Of a stretch of 64,000 bases of DNA, positions 9,453 to 17,952 are shown piece after piece. The stretch is from assembly GCF_019669905.1 (NCBI RefSeq), contig NZ_AP019777.1, positions 2,914,001 through 2,978,000 on the forward strand. The letters run 5' to 3'. This DNA comes from Methylomonas koyamae (GTDB lineage: Bacteria; Pseudomonadota; Gammaproteobacteria; Methylococcales; Methylomonadaceae). Both the position numbers and the translations under genes were made by a program. The notes below the pieces were generated by a model. That model searched no databases, was not told the DNA's origin, and worked only from the letters and a program-made list of their open reading frames with translations. Every line of letters starts with the position of its first letter. The stretch's first letter is position 1.

Positions 9453-10096
9453 AATTCAACCTCGGCCGCGGCGATGATTTTGGCATTGTGGCCTTCGGTC
9501 AGTTTCGGCAAGTGCAGTTCGGTCACTTGCCAGCCTTTATGCACCAACACGCCGGAGAACGGCGCTTCGCCGACGATATTGCCGGTCAAACGAAACGCGG
9601 CGGCATCGAAGCCTTTGTTCAAAGTAACTCGGCTGCCTTCCGCATCCGGGCTGACCGGTGCCAATTTGAAATGTTCGTTGATCACTTTGCTGCAACCCTG
9701 ATGCACGACGCGGGCCGCGGCGCCAATATCGGCATCGGCAAAGGCGCTGACGTCTTCTTTGATGAAATCGATGAAACGGGCTTCCTTTTGCAACAAACTT
9801 AACAGCTGTAATGCCGCATCCGGGGTGGCTTCTTTCAGCACCACCGGTTCCGGAGCCGGCGCCTGGACGATTTTTTCCACTTCCACGATCTTCTCGACGA
9901 TTTTGATTTCGGGTTGCGGGGCCGGTACCGCTTCAACCGTTCGCGGCGCGGATTTACAGCGGCGCAGGCCGAGTAAGACCGAGATCAACACGACGATCAG
10001 GATAAAAGCCAACACTGCCGCGGTTCCGGCCAGGCAAACATGCCACAAGTCGAAGGTAGTCGGGCGTAACGATAAATCTATGGTGTATGTGTTCAT
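9449..10096 (-). CDS. DUF2760 protein with N-terminal membrane anchor
   Basis: This 215-residue protein has a single transmembrane segment near residues 18-42 (rich in Ala, Ile, Val and Leu, ending in GLRRCK), then a Pro/Glu/Val-rich linker with repeated KIVEKIVEVEKIV, then a DUF2760 domain (about 90-215: ALQLLSLLQKEARFIDFIKEDVSAFADADIGAAAR...VLVHKGW). The ATG at 10096 is chosen over a TTG two codons upstream. It is the first gene of a two-gene unit with the Hsp70 paralogue (four-base overlap). The domain probably faces the cytoplasm and tethers or regulates the ATPase; that is inference from the coupling. No function has been assigned to DUF2760 as far as I know. Confidence 0.85.
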   Translation of the reverse strand: MNTYTIDLSLRPTTFDLWHVCLAGTAAVLAFILIVVLISVLLGLRRCKSAPRTVEAVPAPQPEIKIVEKIVEVEKIVQAPAPEPVVLKEATPDAALQLLSLLQKEARFIDFIKEDVSAFADADIGAAARVVHQGCSKVINEHFKLAPVSPDAEGSRVTLNKGFDAAAFRLTGNIVGEAPFSGVLVHKGWQVTELHLPKLTEGHNAKIIAAAEVEL

Positions 10097-10184
10097 GAAC
10101 AATGCATGGTTGGTGAAACAAAGCGTTGCACGCGGAGACGGCTCTGCGCCGGGCGCCGGATGGCGCTTAGCTGGCCGATACGGA

Positions 10185-10568
10185 TTATTGCGGCATGCCG
10201 GATTTTCTCGCCGCTTCGGCGTACATCAATTCCTGCAACAGATTGCGGGTAACTTGAATGCGCAGTTTTTTTAGGTGGCGGTCGGCAATAACGCCGGGAA
10301 CTTGGACATCCAAATAGACTTGGCGCATTTCGCCCAAGGTCGGTTCGCACAGCTTGATAATGGCATCGGTCGCATTGCGGCTTTCCAGCTTGGCGAACTC
10401 GGGTTTTTGCATCGTATCGACCACGCATTTCTTATAGTTGAATTGCGCTTTCTGAATTTTTTCGATGGTTTCGTTGCTTAAACTGGTCTCGTTCCATTCT
10501 TCTTTGGCTTCTTCGGCGCAAGCCATGCCGGCGGCAAGCATCAGCAGGGCAAACAAACGGTATTTCAT
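10185..10568 (-). CDS. Small exported hypothetical protein with paired cysteines
   Basis: I do not recognise a named family. The product has 127 residues and begins with a signal peptide, MKYRLFALLMLAAGMACAEE, preceded by a good ribosome-binding site (GGAGAAG). The mature part is helical and charged, with two cysteines about 30 residues apart (KKCVVDTM and IKLCEPTL) that could form a disulfide in the periplasm. It lies between the DUF2760-Hsp70 pair and another small exported protein with similar cysteine-containing helices, all on the minus strand. The ATG at 10568 is chosen because the signal peptide starts there; the longer frame to 10673 is not convincing. Confidence 0.7.
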   Translation of the reverse strand: MKYRLFALLMLAAGMACAEEAKEEWNETSLSNETIEKIQKAQFNYKKCVVDTMQKPEFAKLESRNATDAIIKLCEPTLGEMRQVYLDVQVPGVIADRHLKKLRIQVTRNLLQELMYAEAARKSGMPQ

Positions 10569-10724
10569 GAGTTCTTCTCCAATACGGGCATGATGTCGAA
10601 CGGCGATTTTACGCGATGCCGGCGAACTTGAACAACGACGCCGGCAAATCGCGGTCCGCGCCGGCACCGGCACAGCCGCAGCCGAACCTATTCCACCCGT
10701 CAGAAGCGCCGCCCGCGATAGGGT

Positions 10725-11141
10725 CTAGCGGCGTTCGGACCGGTCGCAAATATGCCGGGTTTCGCCTGGCTCCGAGTAGGACTCGGCGGCAGTTAGCTCC
10801 GGCGCCAATCCCGTCAAGTCCTCACTGCATTTTTTAGTCAGTTGCATGGCTTTGTTGCCGGCAATTTCCTGGCCGAACCGGATCGCCCGCTGTTGGGCTG
10901 CGTCGCGTTGCCCCGCCGCGCACAACTGCTTAACTTCCGCGCCCAATTGCTTGGCTTGTTGTTCCAGGGCTTTCAGAGCGGATTTGTCGACATTTTTCAT
11001 GCAATTTTGCATGGCCTGGATTTTTTCCAGCATCTGTTGCATTTTTGGATTCGCGACGGGTTGGCCGCTCCGGCTATCGGTATCGTTTGCGGCCGCCAAA
11101 ACCGGCGCCATCAAAACAATTATCGGCAATAGTCTTTTCAT
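10725..11141 (-). CDS. Small exported hypothetical protein with four cysteines
   Basis: An unrecognised 138-residue protein with a signal peptide (MKRLLPIIVLMAPVLAAAND). The mature part is a Gln/Lys/Ala-rich helical, probably coiled-coil region, with cysteines in QNCMKN, KQLCAAG, KKCSEDL and HICDRS. An even number of cysteines in an exported helical protein suggests disulfide-stabilised hairpins. The ATG at 11141 is chosen because of the signal peptide; the upstream in-frame extension to 11240 is rejected. It resembles the next gene downstream in size, export and cysteine pattern, so the two may be distant paralogues, but I cannot align them reliably by eye. Confidence 0.65.
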   Translation of the reverse strand: MKRLLPIIVLMAPVLAAANDTDSRSGQPVANPKMQQMLEKIQAMQNCMKNVDKSALKALEQQAKQLGAEVKQLCAAGQRDAAQQRAIRFGQEIAGNKAMQLTKKCSEDLTGLAPELTAAESYSEPGETRHICDRSERR

Positions 11142-11267
11142 ACAAAGCCTCTTGGTAGTGGTTTCCAGAGTTCCACTGTAGGGCGATCGGGTTCGATCCG
11201 CAAGTGCCGCCGCCAAAACCGGGACTCCGCGACCTGCCATGGGCGGATTTAGCAGGATTCGCGAGAC

Positions 11268-11299
11268 AAGCGGCGGATTTTCCAGGAAAATAGCCGCTT
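11268..11299 (+). promoter_or_regulatory. Strong bipartite hairpin in the leader of the spermidine-synthase-like gene
   Basis: Two stacked seven-base stems are visible: outer arms AAGCGGC / GCCGCTT and inner arms ATTTTCC / GGAAAAT with a one-base loop. The structure ends 21 bases before the ATG at 11321. No T run follows it, so it is not a plain terminator. It may be a leader RNA structure or a protein-binding site. Confidence 0.5.
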
Positions 11300-11320
11300 C
11301 TTTACCGTTTGCTGCACTGC

Positions 11321-12124
11321 ATGTACAAATACGAAGGCCTGGTCATCCACCAAAGCCATGACGACGAGGGCGTCATAGAAGTGGTCGAGAACAACGGCGA
11401 GCGCGCCCTGCACTTCGGCTCTCCGGCCCGGCAAAGCAGCATGTTGATTGCCGACCCGAACCGTTTGCACTCGTTTTACGCCCGAGCCATGATGGCCTTG
11501 CTGCTGTTCAACGACAACCCGCGCGACGTGCTGATGATAGGCCTTGGCGGCGGCACCATCGCCAAGTTCATGCTGCACCAGTTTCCGGATTGCCGGCTGA
11601 AGGTCGTCGAATTCCGCAGCAGCGTGCTTAAAGTAGCGCGCAGCCATTTCGGCCTGCCGTTCAACCCGCGCCTTAAAATCAAAATCGGTTGCGGTGCCGA
11701 TCATGTCCGGCACCAAAGTCGGGAACTATCGGAGATTCACGATTTGATCATGGTCGATGCGTATGACGACAACGGCATGGCTCCTGAAGTCGGCAGCGAA
11801 CGCTTCTTCGACGATTGCCGAAATCTGCTGAAAAAAGACGGGGTGCTGGTGATCAATTTATGGGGCACCGACAAGCCGATGTTTCAGCAGGTGTCCTGGC
11901 ACCTGGGCCGTATTTTTAATTGGCGCATGCTGTATTTGCCGGTGCGTAACCGCGGTAACATCATCGGCTTCGCTTTCGGCGAAAACTTCCCGAAACCCCA
12001 GTTCAAAAGCCTGATCGCCAAAGCCAACGACCTGGAACGGCAATACCAACTGGAATTTCCGGTTTTTTTACAAGACTTTAAACGCAACAATCCCAGCATT
12101 CTGCATCGAGTTCTAAAACCATGA
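11321..12124 (+). CDS. Spermidine/spermine synthase-family methyltransferase-fold protein
   Basis: A 267-residue protein of the spermidine synthase fold. The glycine-rich nucleotide loop [14 protein letters not shown] lies near residues 68-82, the ribose-binding acidic end of strand 2 is KVVEFR, and the catalytic-region segment is [10 protein letters not shown] near 141. The usual N-terminal beta-strand domain is short, so it may not act on putrescine; many such proteins in proteobacteria have unknown substrates. The ATG at 11321 is used rather than a TTG at 11309; neither has an obvious ribosome-binding site, and a strong hairpin lies immediately upstream. The stop codon overlaps the start of the YgiQ gene by four bases (ATGA), indicating translational coupling. 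Confidence 0.85.
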   Translation: MYKYEGLVIHQSHDDEGVIEVVENNGERALHFGSPARQSSMLIADPNRLHSFYARAMMALLLFNDNPRDVLMIGLGGGTIAKFMLHQFPDCRLKVVEFRSSVLKVARSHFGLPFNPRLKIKIGCGADHVRHQSRELSEIHDLIMVDAYDDNGMAPEVGSERFFDDCRNLLKKDGVLVINLWGTDKPMFQQVSWHLGRIFNWRMLYLPVRNRGNIIGFAFGENFPKPQFKSLIAKANDLERQYQLEFPVFLQDFKRNNPSILHRVLKP

Positions 12125-14271
12125 TCCATAACGCCCCCAACATTTTCGGCTACAAAAAATACTGGGCGCACCGTTTCGGCCCGGCCCCCGAATTGCCGAT
12201 GAGCCGCGCGGAAATGGATGCGCTGGGTTGGGACGCCTGCGACATCATTTTGGTGACCGGCGACGCCTACGTCGACCATCCCAGCTTCGGCATGGCGGTG
12301 ATCGGCCGGGTACTGGAGGCACAGGGCTTTCGGGTCGGCATCATCTCGCAGCCCGATTGGCACAGGGCCGACGATTTTCGGAGGCTCGGCCAGCCGACGC
12401 TGTTCTTCGGCGTCACCGGCGGCAATATGGATTCGATGGTCAACCGCTATACCTCGGACAAAAAAATCCGCTCCAACGACGCCTATACCGCCGACGGTGC
12501 CGCCGGCAAGCGGCCGGACCGCGCCGTGAACGTCTACTCCCACCGTTGCCGGGAAGCCTATAAAAACGTGCCGATCATCATCGGTGGCATCGAGGCCAGT
12601 TTGCGCCGCATCGCCCATTACGACTATTGGTCGGACAAGGTGCGCAAATCGATCTTGCTGGATTCCAAGGCCGATTTACTGGTGTACGGCAACGCCGAAC
12701 GCCAGATCGTCGAGATCGCGCACCGGCTGGCTAAAGGCGAGAGCATTCACGATTTGAAAGGCATTCGCGGCACCGTGCACTTCGTCAAACAAGTGCCGCA
12801 AGGTTGGATCGAAAAGGATTCGACCCATTTCGACAAGCCTGGCGCAGCCATCGTGCACCAAAATCCGTATCAGGAGATGCCAAGTTGCGAATCGGCACCG
12901 GTAGCGGTTGAAAGCGGCCTGGCCGATAACGAAAAAGTCATCCAATTCAAACCGATCGCCAACAAGAATCGGGCGCAAACCGTGATTCGCCTGCCCGATT
13001 ACGAGGCCGTGAAAGACGACCCGATCCTCTACGCCCACGCTTCGCGGGTCATGCACGGCGAAACCAACCCCGGTAACGCCCGCGCCCTGATCCAACGCCA
13101 CGATAAGCGCGACGTGTGGATCAATCCGCCGCCGCTACCGCTAACCACCCCGGAAATGGACGGCGTGTTCGATCTGCCCTACTCCCGTCTGCCGCACACC
13201 GCTTACGGCAAGGCCAACATTCCGGCCTTCGAGATGATCCAGCATTCGGTGCTGATCATGCGCGGTTGTTTCGGCGGCTGCAGTTTTTGTTCGATCACCG
13301 AACACGAAGGCCGCATCATTCAGAACCGTTCGGAAGATTCGATCATCCGCGAGATCGAAGCCATCCGCGACACTTCGCCGAACTTTACCGGCAATATCTC
13401 CGACTTGGGCGGGCCGACCGCCAACATGTGGCGCCTGGCCTGCAAGGACCCGAAGATCGAGGAATCCTGCCGTAAGCCATCCTGCGTTTATCCGGGTATT
13501 TGCCACAACCTGAACACCGACCAGACTCCGCTGATCAAGCTCTATCGCCGTGCCCGCAAACTGCCCGGCATCAAGAAAATTTTCATCGCCTCCGGCCTGC
13601 GCTACGACATCGCCGTCGAAACCCCGGCCTACGTCAAGGAATTGGTGACTCACCACGTCGGCGGCTACCTGAAAATCGCGCCGGAACACACCGAGCAAGG
13701 TCCGCTATCGAAAATGATGAAACCAGGCATGGGCACCTACGACCGCTTCAAGGCGATGTTCGACAAATATTCTAAGGAAGCCGGCAAGGAACAGTATCTG
13801 ATTCCGTACTTCATCGCAGCCCACCCAGGCACCACAGATCGGGACATGCTGAATCTGGCTTTATGGTTGAAACGCAACGGCTTTCGAGCCGACCAAGTAC
13901 AGGCCTTTTTGCCCTCGCCGATGTCGATCGCCACCGCGATGTACCATTCCGGAAAGGACACCTTGCACAAAATCGGCCGCAACGTGCCGGACATTGCGAT
14001 TCCGCGCAGCATGAAGCAGCGCAAACTGCACAAGGCGTTCTTGCGTTACCACGACCCGAAAAACTGGCCTATATTAAGAGAAGCATTGAAGGAAATGGGG
14101 CGGGCAGATTTAATCGGTAACGGCAAACAGCATTTGGTGCCGAGTTTTCAGCCGAAAACTCATAATAAACCCATTATTACAACCAATAAACAACAGGCTT
14201 TTAAAACCAAGCATATTGGTTATGATAAGGCAGACCACAAACCTAAATTAGGTAAAAGGCGGAGCCAATAA
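12121..14271 (+). CDS. YgiQ-family radical SAM protein
   Basis: This 716-residue protein belongs to the YgiQ (UPF0313) family. The radical SAM cluster motif CxxxCxxC is seen as [11 protein letters not shown] near residue 383. An N-terminal cobalamin-binding-like region precedes it, and further conserved blocks are [13 protein letters not shown], [31 protein letters not shown] and [22 protein letters not shown]. YgiQ proteins are widespread, but their reaction is not established. It is coupled to the preceding spermidine-synthase-like gene. The last ~40 codons become AT-rich and repetitive in Lys/Asn/Thr, blending into the glycan island that follows in the opposite orientation, with only 15 bases between the stop codons. 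Confidence 0.93.
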   Translation: MIHNAPNIFGYKKYWAHRFGPAPELPMSRAEMDALGWDACDIILVTGDAYVDHPSFGMAVIGRVLEAQGFRVGIISQPDWHRADDFRRLGQPTLFFGVTGGNMDSMVNRYTSDKKIRSNDAYTADGAAGKRPDRAVNVYSHRCREAYKNVPIIIGGIEASLRRIAHYDYWSDKVRKSILLDSKADLLVYGNAERQIVEIAHRLAKGESIHDLKGIRGTVHFVKQVPQGWIEKDSTHFDKPGAAIVHQNPYQEMPSCESAPVAVESGLADNEKVIQFKPIANKNRAQTVIRLPDYEAVKDDPILYAHASRVMHGETNPGNARALIQRHDKRDVWINPPPLPLTTPEMDGVFDLPYSRLPHTAYGKANIPAFEMIQHSVLIMRGCFGGCSFCSITEHEGRIIQNRSEDSIIREIEAIRDTSPNFTGNISDLGGPTANMWRLACKDPKIEESCRKPSCVYPGICHNLNTDQTPLIKLYRRARKLPGIKKIFIASGLRYDIAVETPAYVKELVTHHVGGYLKIAPEHTEQGPLSKMMKPGMGTYDRFKAMFDKYSKEAGKEQYLIPYFIAAHPGTTDRDMLNLALWLKRNGFRADQVQAFLPSPMSIATAMYHSGKDTLHKIGRNVPDIAIPRSMKQRKLHKAFLRYHDPKNWPILREALKEMGRADLIGNGKQHLVPSFQPKTHNKPIITTNKQQAFKTKHIGYDKADHKPKLGKRRSQ

Positions 14272-14286
14272 TTAGTTATTCATTCT

Positions 14287-15531
14287 CTACTTGCATTTAT
14301 CCAATATAGACTGATATAAGGCAATGTACCTATTTACGATATGCTCAGAATCAAAATCACGGACAACCTTATCACGAGCATTTAATCGAAGTTTTAAATA
14401 GTCTGCAGAATTCAAAATCCAATCGATACCCTTGGCAAGGTCTACGCTATCAAGAGGCCTCGCCAGGTAACCGTTAACCTGATGCTCAATCAGGTCATTG
14501 TTACCGCCTACATCGAATGCAACAACGGGAGTGCCACACGAAAGACTTTCCATAATAACATTTGATAAATTTTCCTGACGACTGGGTACGACTACAACAT
14601 CAGCCGCGTTATAAAGAACCCTAAGACTCAAATCATCAGCCAAATGCCCAACGTAATGAATATTATATGGAAGCGCGGGAACACTTTCTGGTTGGCTGCA
14701 GCCGAAAATCACGATTTCAACATCTGGATCATTAATCAGATTCAATGCATTAAATAGTTCGTGATAGCCTTTGTTAATATCGGCAATTACTTTTATAGCA
14801 CCAAAAACTACGAGATGCTTATCCAATGGCAAATCAAAGAGCTGTTTAGCTAAAACCCTATTAAATGGCGAAAATACATTAGTATCCAGTAAATTTGGCA
14901 AATGATGAATGTCATTTACGCAAAATAAGCTACTTTTTTTTGCGCAATCAGTAATCCAGCGACTAAGACCTACAACCGTTAGATCGGCTATTTTTGGATA
15001 TATTTTTTTCTTTCTAAGATAAACAAAACGACTCAAATCAATATCTGAGCTAGATCCTAACCTAGGACATCTACCGCAAGCGTTAATATATCTATCACAT
15101 TCCCACATAATATGACAACCACCAGTAAATGCCCAGTTATCGTGTAAACTCCATACAATGGGAGCGTTAATATGAGCCAAATCCTCAATTGAGATCATAC
15201 CTCCGCAAATCCAGTGAAAATGGACTATATCCGGACTAAATTCTAAAATTTTCTCAAGAACACCTGTAAATGGGAACCATGCGGTAGAGAATAATGTTTT
15301 AGTACGATTCTTATAGACTTTAAGGGGCAACTGATCAAAAGTGGGCAATAGCATAGAATAATAATTTCTAGCTTTTGAGGGAGAATTGAAAACACTACGA
15401 TCATCCGAAAGCTTAGTAACGACTAACATCTGACTGTTAATACCAGAACGGATCAGCGTTTTATGTAAGCGAAACGCTGATTTAGCTGCACCTCCAATAT
15501 TGTCAGAGGCATTAACTATTAAAACCTTCAA
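14287..15531 (-). CDS. GT4-family glycosyltransferase
   Basis: A 414-residue glycosyltransferase with the GT-B fold. The N-terminal loop KVLIVNASDNIGGAAKSAFRL matches the acceptor-side start of GT4 enzymes; the middle has PDIVHFHWICGG and SLHDNWAFTGGCH; the C-terminal nucleotide-sugar site shows VVVPSRQENLSNVIMESLSCGTPVVAFDVGGNNDLI with the E-x7-E pattern. It uses a TTG start that overlaps the polysaccharide-deacetylase stop by four bases (TTGA), so it is translationally coupled. It is the last gene of the glycan operon. Donor and acceptor sugars cannot be told from the sequence. Confidence 0.88.
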   Translation of the reverse strand: MKVLIVNASDNIGGAAKSAFRLHKTLIRSGINSQMLVVTKLSDDRSVFNSPSKARNYYSMLLPTFDQLPLKVYKNRTKTLFSTAWFPFTGVLEKILEFSPDIVHFHWICGGMISIEDLAHINAPIVWSLHDNWAFTGGCHIMWECDRYINACGRCPRLGSSSDIDLSRFVYLRKKKIYPKIADLTVVGLSRWITDCAKKSSLFCVNDIHHLPNLLDTNVFSPFNRVLAKQLFDLPLDKHLVVFGAIKVIADINKGYHELFNALNLINDPDVEIVIFGCSQPESVPALPYNIHYVGHLADDLSLRVLYNAADVVVVPSRQENLSNVIMESLSCGTPVVAFDVGGNNDLIEHQVNGYLARPLDSVDLAKGIDWILNSADYLKLRLNARDKVVRDFDSEHIVNRYIALYQSILDKCK

Positions 15532-16484
15532 ACCGAGACCACTCGCCCCTTCAACATTTGTTTAAATGAACGAAAATGAAAGGTTGCCCAAGAAAAATTA
15601 TCCGTAAGCATGACCCTTGGTAACGAAGTCAGATGCGCTGAGTGCTCCGGAAATATATTTCCAAAACGGGTGGTCACAGCAGTATCAAACCCTAACTCTT
15701 TAATAAGTTTAAACTCCCTTACACCTGCCTCATTTTGTCCACCAAACGGATAGCAAAAATGTTTAACACTTGTACCCAATTTAGATTCAATAATGGCCTT
15801 ACTACCGATGACTTCATCAATTATCTGATTTTCGGTAAGCTTGGTCAGGGAATGATGATTCTTTGTATGAGCACCTATCGTAACCAAAGGAGACTTACAA
15901 AGTGTTTTTAGCTGATCCCAAGAAATCGCCAGTTCAGAAATTTTCTGCTGCCAATCAGGTTGTAAGTTAACAAATAGCCTATTCAACGAATCTATAAAAC
16001 TCTGTTTCGGGAGATTGATAATCTTATCCCTGATCGCCATAAACGCAGCTTCCTTTTGCCATTTTTTGCCACATTGGAAATGCAGTCCGTCAGCCAAGTT
16101 AATTGTATCGTTTTCAACAATAAGATCCTCTAGTAGATACCACCATAGAAGAGCAGTTCTATTAGGAAACGCAGTTGTGAGGTAAATAGCAAACGGTATA
16201 TTATATTTTTTAAAAATAGGATAGGCGTAAATCAAATTATCTGCGTAACCATCATCCAAGGTTATAACAATTGACTTTGTGTTTCCTTTAGACTTAAGCA
16301 AAGAACTATGCAATTCATCAAGACTGATAAATGAATAACCACTACCCAAAGCACTGACGATAAATCTCTCTAAAAACTCCGGGGAAACTTTTAAATTTTC
16401 ATTTGCTGACAACTTATTAGCATCGCGTGGAAAAACACGATGAAGCATAAAAATGGTAGCGTCTCCCTCGAAAAAACTTAACAT
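15528..16484 (-). CDS. Polysaccharide deacetylase (NodB homology, CE4-like)
   Basis: A 318-residue protein with a NodB-type deacetylase domain: FMLHRVFP near the start, the metal and catalytic segment ITLDDGYADNLIYAYPIFKKY near 75, IGAHTKNHHSLTKL (the H-x4-H-like metal ligands) and a CYPFGG motif. It should remove acetyl groups from N-acetylated sugars of the glycan made by this cluster. The start is fixed by context: the ATG at 16484 overlaps the stop of the FkbM gene in TGATG, while the longer frame to 16535 begins with TTG and would run 50 bases into that gene. The final stop overlaps the next gene by four bases. No signal peptide is evident, so the site of action is uncertain. Confidence 0.87.
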   Translation of the reverse strand: MLSFFEGDATIFMLHRVFPRDANKLSANENLKVSPEFLERFIVSALGSGYSFISLDELHSSLLKSKGNTKSIVITLDDGYADNLIYAYPIFKKYNIPFAIYLTTAFPNRTALLWWYLLEDLIVENDTINLADGLHFQCGKKWQKEAAFMAIRDKIINLPKQSFIDSLNRLFVNLQPDWQQKISELAISWDQLKTLCKSPLVTIGAHTKNHHSLTKLTENQIIDEVIGSKAIIESKLGTSVKHFCYPFGGQNEAGVREFKLIKELGFDTAVTTRFGNIFPEHSAHLTSLPRVMLTDNFSWATFHFRSFKQMLKGRVVSV

Positions 16485-17287
16485 CAAAGACGATATCCAT
16501 AAATATTGAGTTGCAAATCCATAGACGTTCGCCAATTTTTATTAACAAACGGCTTATCTATTTTTGATATTGATTGCAAGCGATAGCGAAATCCTCGCTC
16601 TTCTAATGCACCAAGAAGCTTGGAAAGTCGTTGCTGCTCACACCGAAAGGAATGGTATTCAATGAATATATTATCAACTTTATGTAGCTGGTCGGAACAA
16701 TCCAATATAACATCCGTCTCAGCGCCTTCGATGTCAACCTTTAAAAAATCGATTTTTTCCTCAAGAAGTAACAAATCCCTAAGTCTAACACTTTCTACAA
16801 GACTCTCGTTATGTTGCGAAATAAAACCACCGTCGGCACCGTCCGCAAAAAAACCGATTCCATTGCTATGAATCCACAGCGCTTTGTTAACCAGAGAAAT
16901 ATTAGAAAACTGATTTTTAATAAAATTATTTTTCAGAACATTAAAGACATTCCTATCTGGTTCAAATGCAACTATCCTTGCACCCGAATAATATTTAGCA
17001 AAAAACAATGTGCTTAAGCCAATATTGGCGCCGCAATCGTAAATAACGGGCATAGATGATGTTGGTGAAAAGCTATAGCAATTATCGACAAATATATCTT
17101 TATACTGCCAAACAAAACTAGGACCATCCACTATATCTATTTGAAAACCGTTAAATTTTATATCTTCAACAATCTGATAACGAGGCTTATTCCCATAAAA
17201 AAAACTTAATTTATAAAACGTCAATAAATTAGCCTGCTTAAAACATCTATATAGCGGACCAAACAGATCTTTAATCAAGCGGAGCAT
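16484..17287 (-). CDS. FkbM-family methyltransferase
   Basis: A 267-residue SAM-dependent methyltransferase of the FkbM type, usually O-methylating sugars in surface glycans or glycosylated metabolites. The SAM-binding motif is IYDCGANIGLSTLFFAKYY, followed by RIVAFEPD, and the FkbM signature FLKVDIEGAETDVI comes later. The ATG at 17287 lies 13 bases inside the end of the upstream methyltransferase gene; a TTG at 17305 is the alternative. The protein would decorate the repeat unit of the polymer or lipid-linked glycan produced by its neighbours. The methylated position is unknown. Confidence 0.88.
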   Translation of the reverse strand: MLRLIKDLFGPLYRCFKQANLLTFYKLSFFYGNKPRYQIVEDIKFNGFQIDIVDGPSFVWQYKDIFVDNCYSFSPTSSMPVIYDCGANIGLSTLFFAKYYSGARIVAFEPDRNVFNVLKNNFIKNQFSNISLVNKALWIHSNGIGFFADGADGGFISQHNESLVESVRLRDLLLLEEKIDFLKVDIEGAETDVILDCSDQLHKVDNIFIEYHSFRCEQQRLSKLLGALEERGFRYRLQSISKIDKPFVNKNWRTSMDLQLNIYGYRL

Positions 17288-17952
17288 TTCTTTGCTACTA
17301 CACAAATTAGTATTTGATAATTGTTATCTTTAAACAACAATTCTCCTCTTGTCAACTCTTCAGACGCCAATCCATGTAAAAATGAAACTGCCGCGAGAAC
17401 ATTCCCATAATACTCTATTTTTACATTCCCTTTCCCAAAGACCTCTTCAAATAATTTAAGGATTGAGAGATCTGTAAACCGCCAATAATCCCCCCATCTA
17501 TCCATGTCATATCGGGAAATCTGACTTAAACCAGCCACCGTTACCAGCGCAACACCGTCGTCTTTTAATACATAATGAATGCCGGAAATCGCACTTTTTA
17601 CATCATAAATAAAATTAAGAGTCTGAGTACATATGAAGCAGTCTATTGTTGTCTTAGGCAGCGTTTGTGTATTTGTCAGATCTCCGACAATAGTCGCCTT
17701 GTTGTTTTCATTTGAGTAGTGAATAACTTCAAAAACACTTTCAGATTTTGCAAACTTCCTACTGTAATAGCTATCTTGTACCTCCAATACAGTTCCTTTA
17801 ATATAATCACTATTTTCTTCAAGGAAATTTTCTATAAAAAATCGATCTATTGGAAGACCTCTATCCAATCCAAATACCGCTGAAATGGGATTCACAATAC
17901 GAAGATTAAGCCAATTAGGCCTATTAAAAACTCTAAACAATTTTTTTACCAC
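17275..17952 (-). CDS. Class I SAM-dependent methyltransferase (type 11-like)
   Basis: A 225-residue protein with a methyltransferase type-11 layout: a variant motif I region around GTVLEVQDSYYSRKF, CFICTQTLNFIYDVKSAISGIHYVLKDDGVALVTVAG (motifs II-III), and the family-typical RYDMDRWGDYWRFTDLSILKLFEE. The glycine-rich SAM loop is weak, so substrate binding may be atypical. The start is a GTG at 17952 that overlaps the preceding glycosyltransferase stop by seven bases. It lies between a GT2 and an FkbM methyltransferase, so the cluster carries two successive methyltransferases. The target sugar is not known. Confidence 0.8.
   Translation of the reverse strand: MVKKLFRVFNRPNWLNLRIVNPISAVFGLDRGLPIDRFFIENFLEENSDYIKGTVLEVQDSYYSRKFAKSESVFEVIHYSNENNKATIVGDLTNTQTLPKTTIDCFICTQTLNFIYDVKSAISGIHYVLKDDGVALVTVAGLSQISRYDMDRWGDYWRFTDLSILKLFEEVFGKGNVKIEYYGNVLAAVSFLHGLASEELTRGELLFKDNNYQILICVVAKKCSA

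Noticed and set aside
14272..14286. Attachment site at the ygiQ/glycan-island border
   Set aside because: Only 15 bases separate the stop codons and I found no tRNA, integrase or matching direct repeat near the other border.
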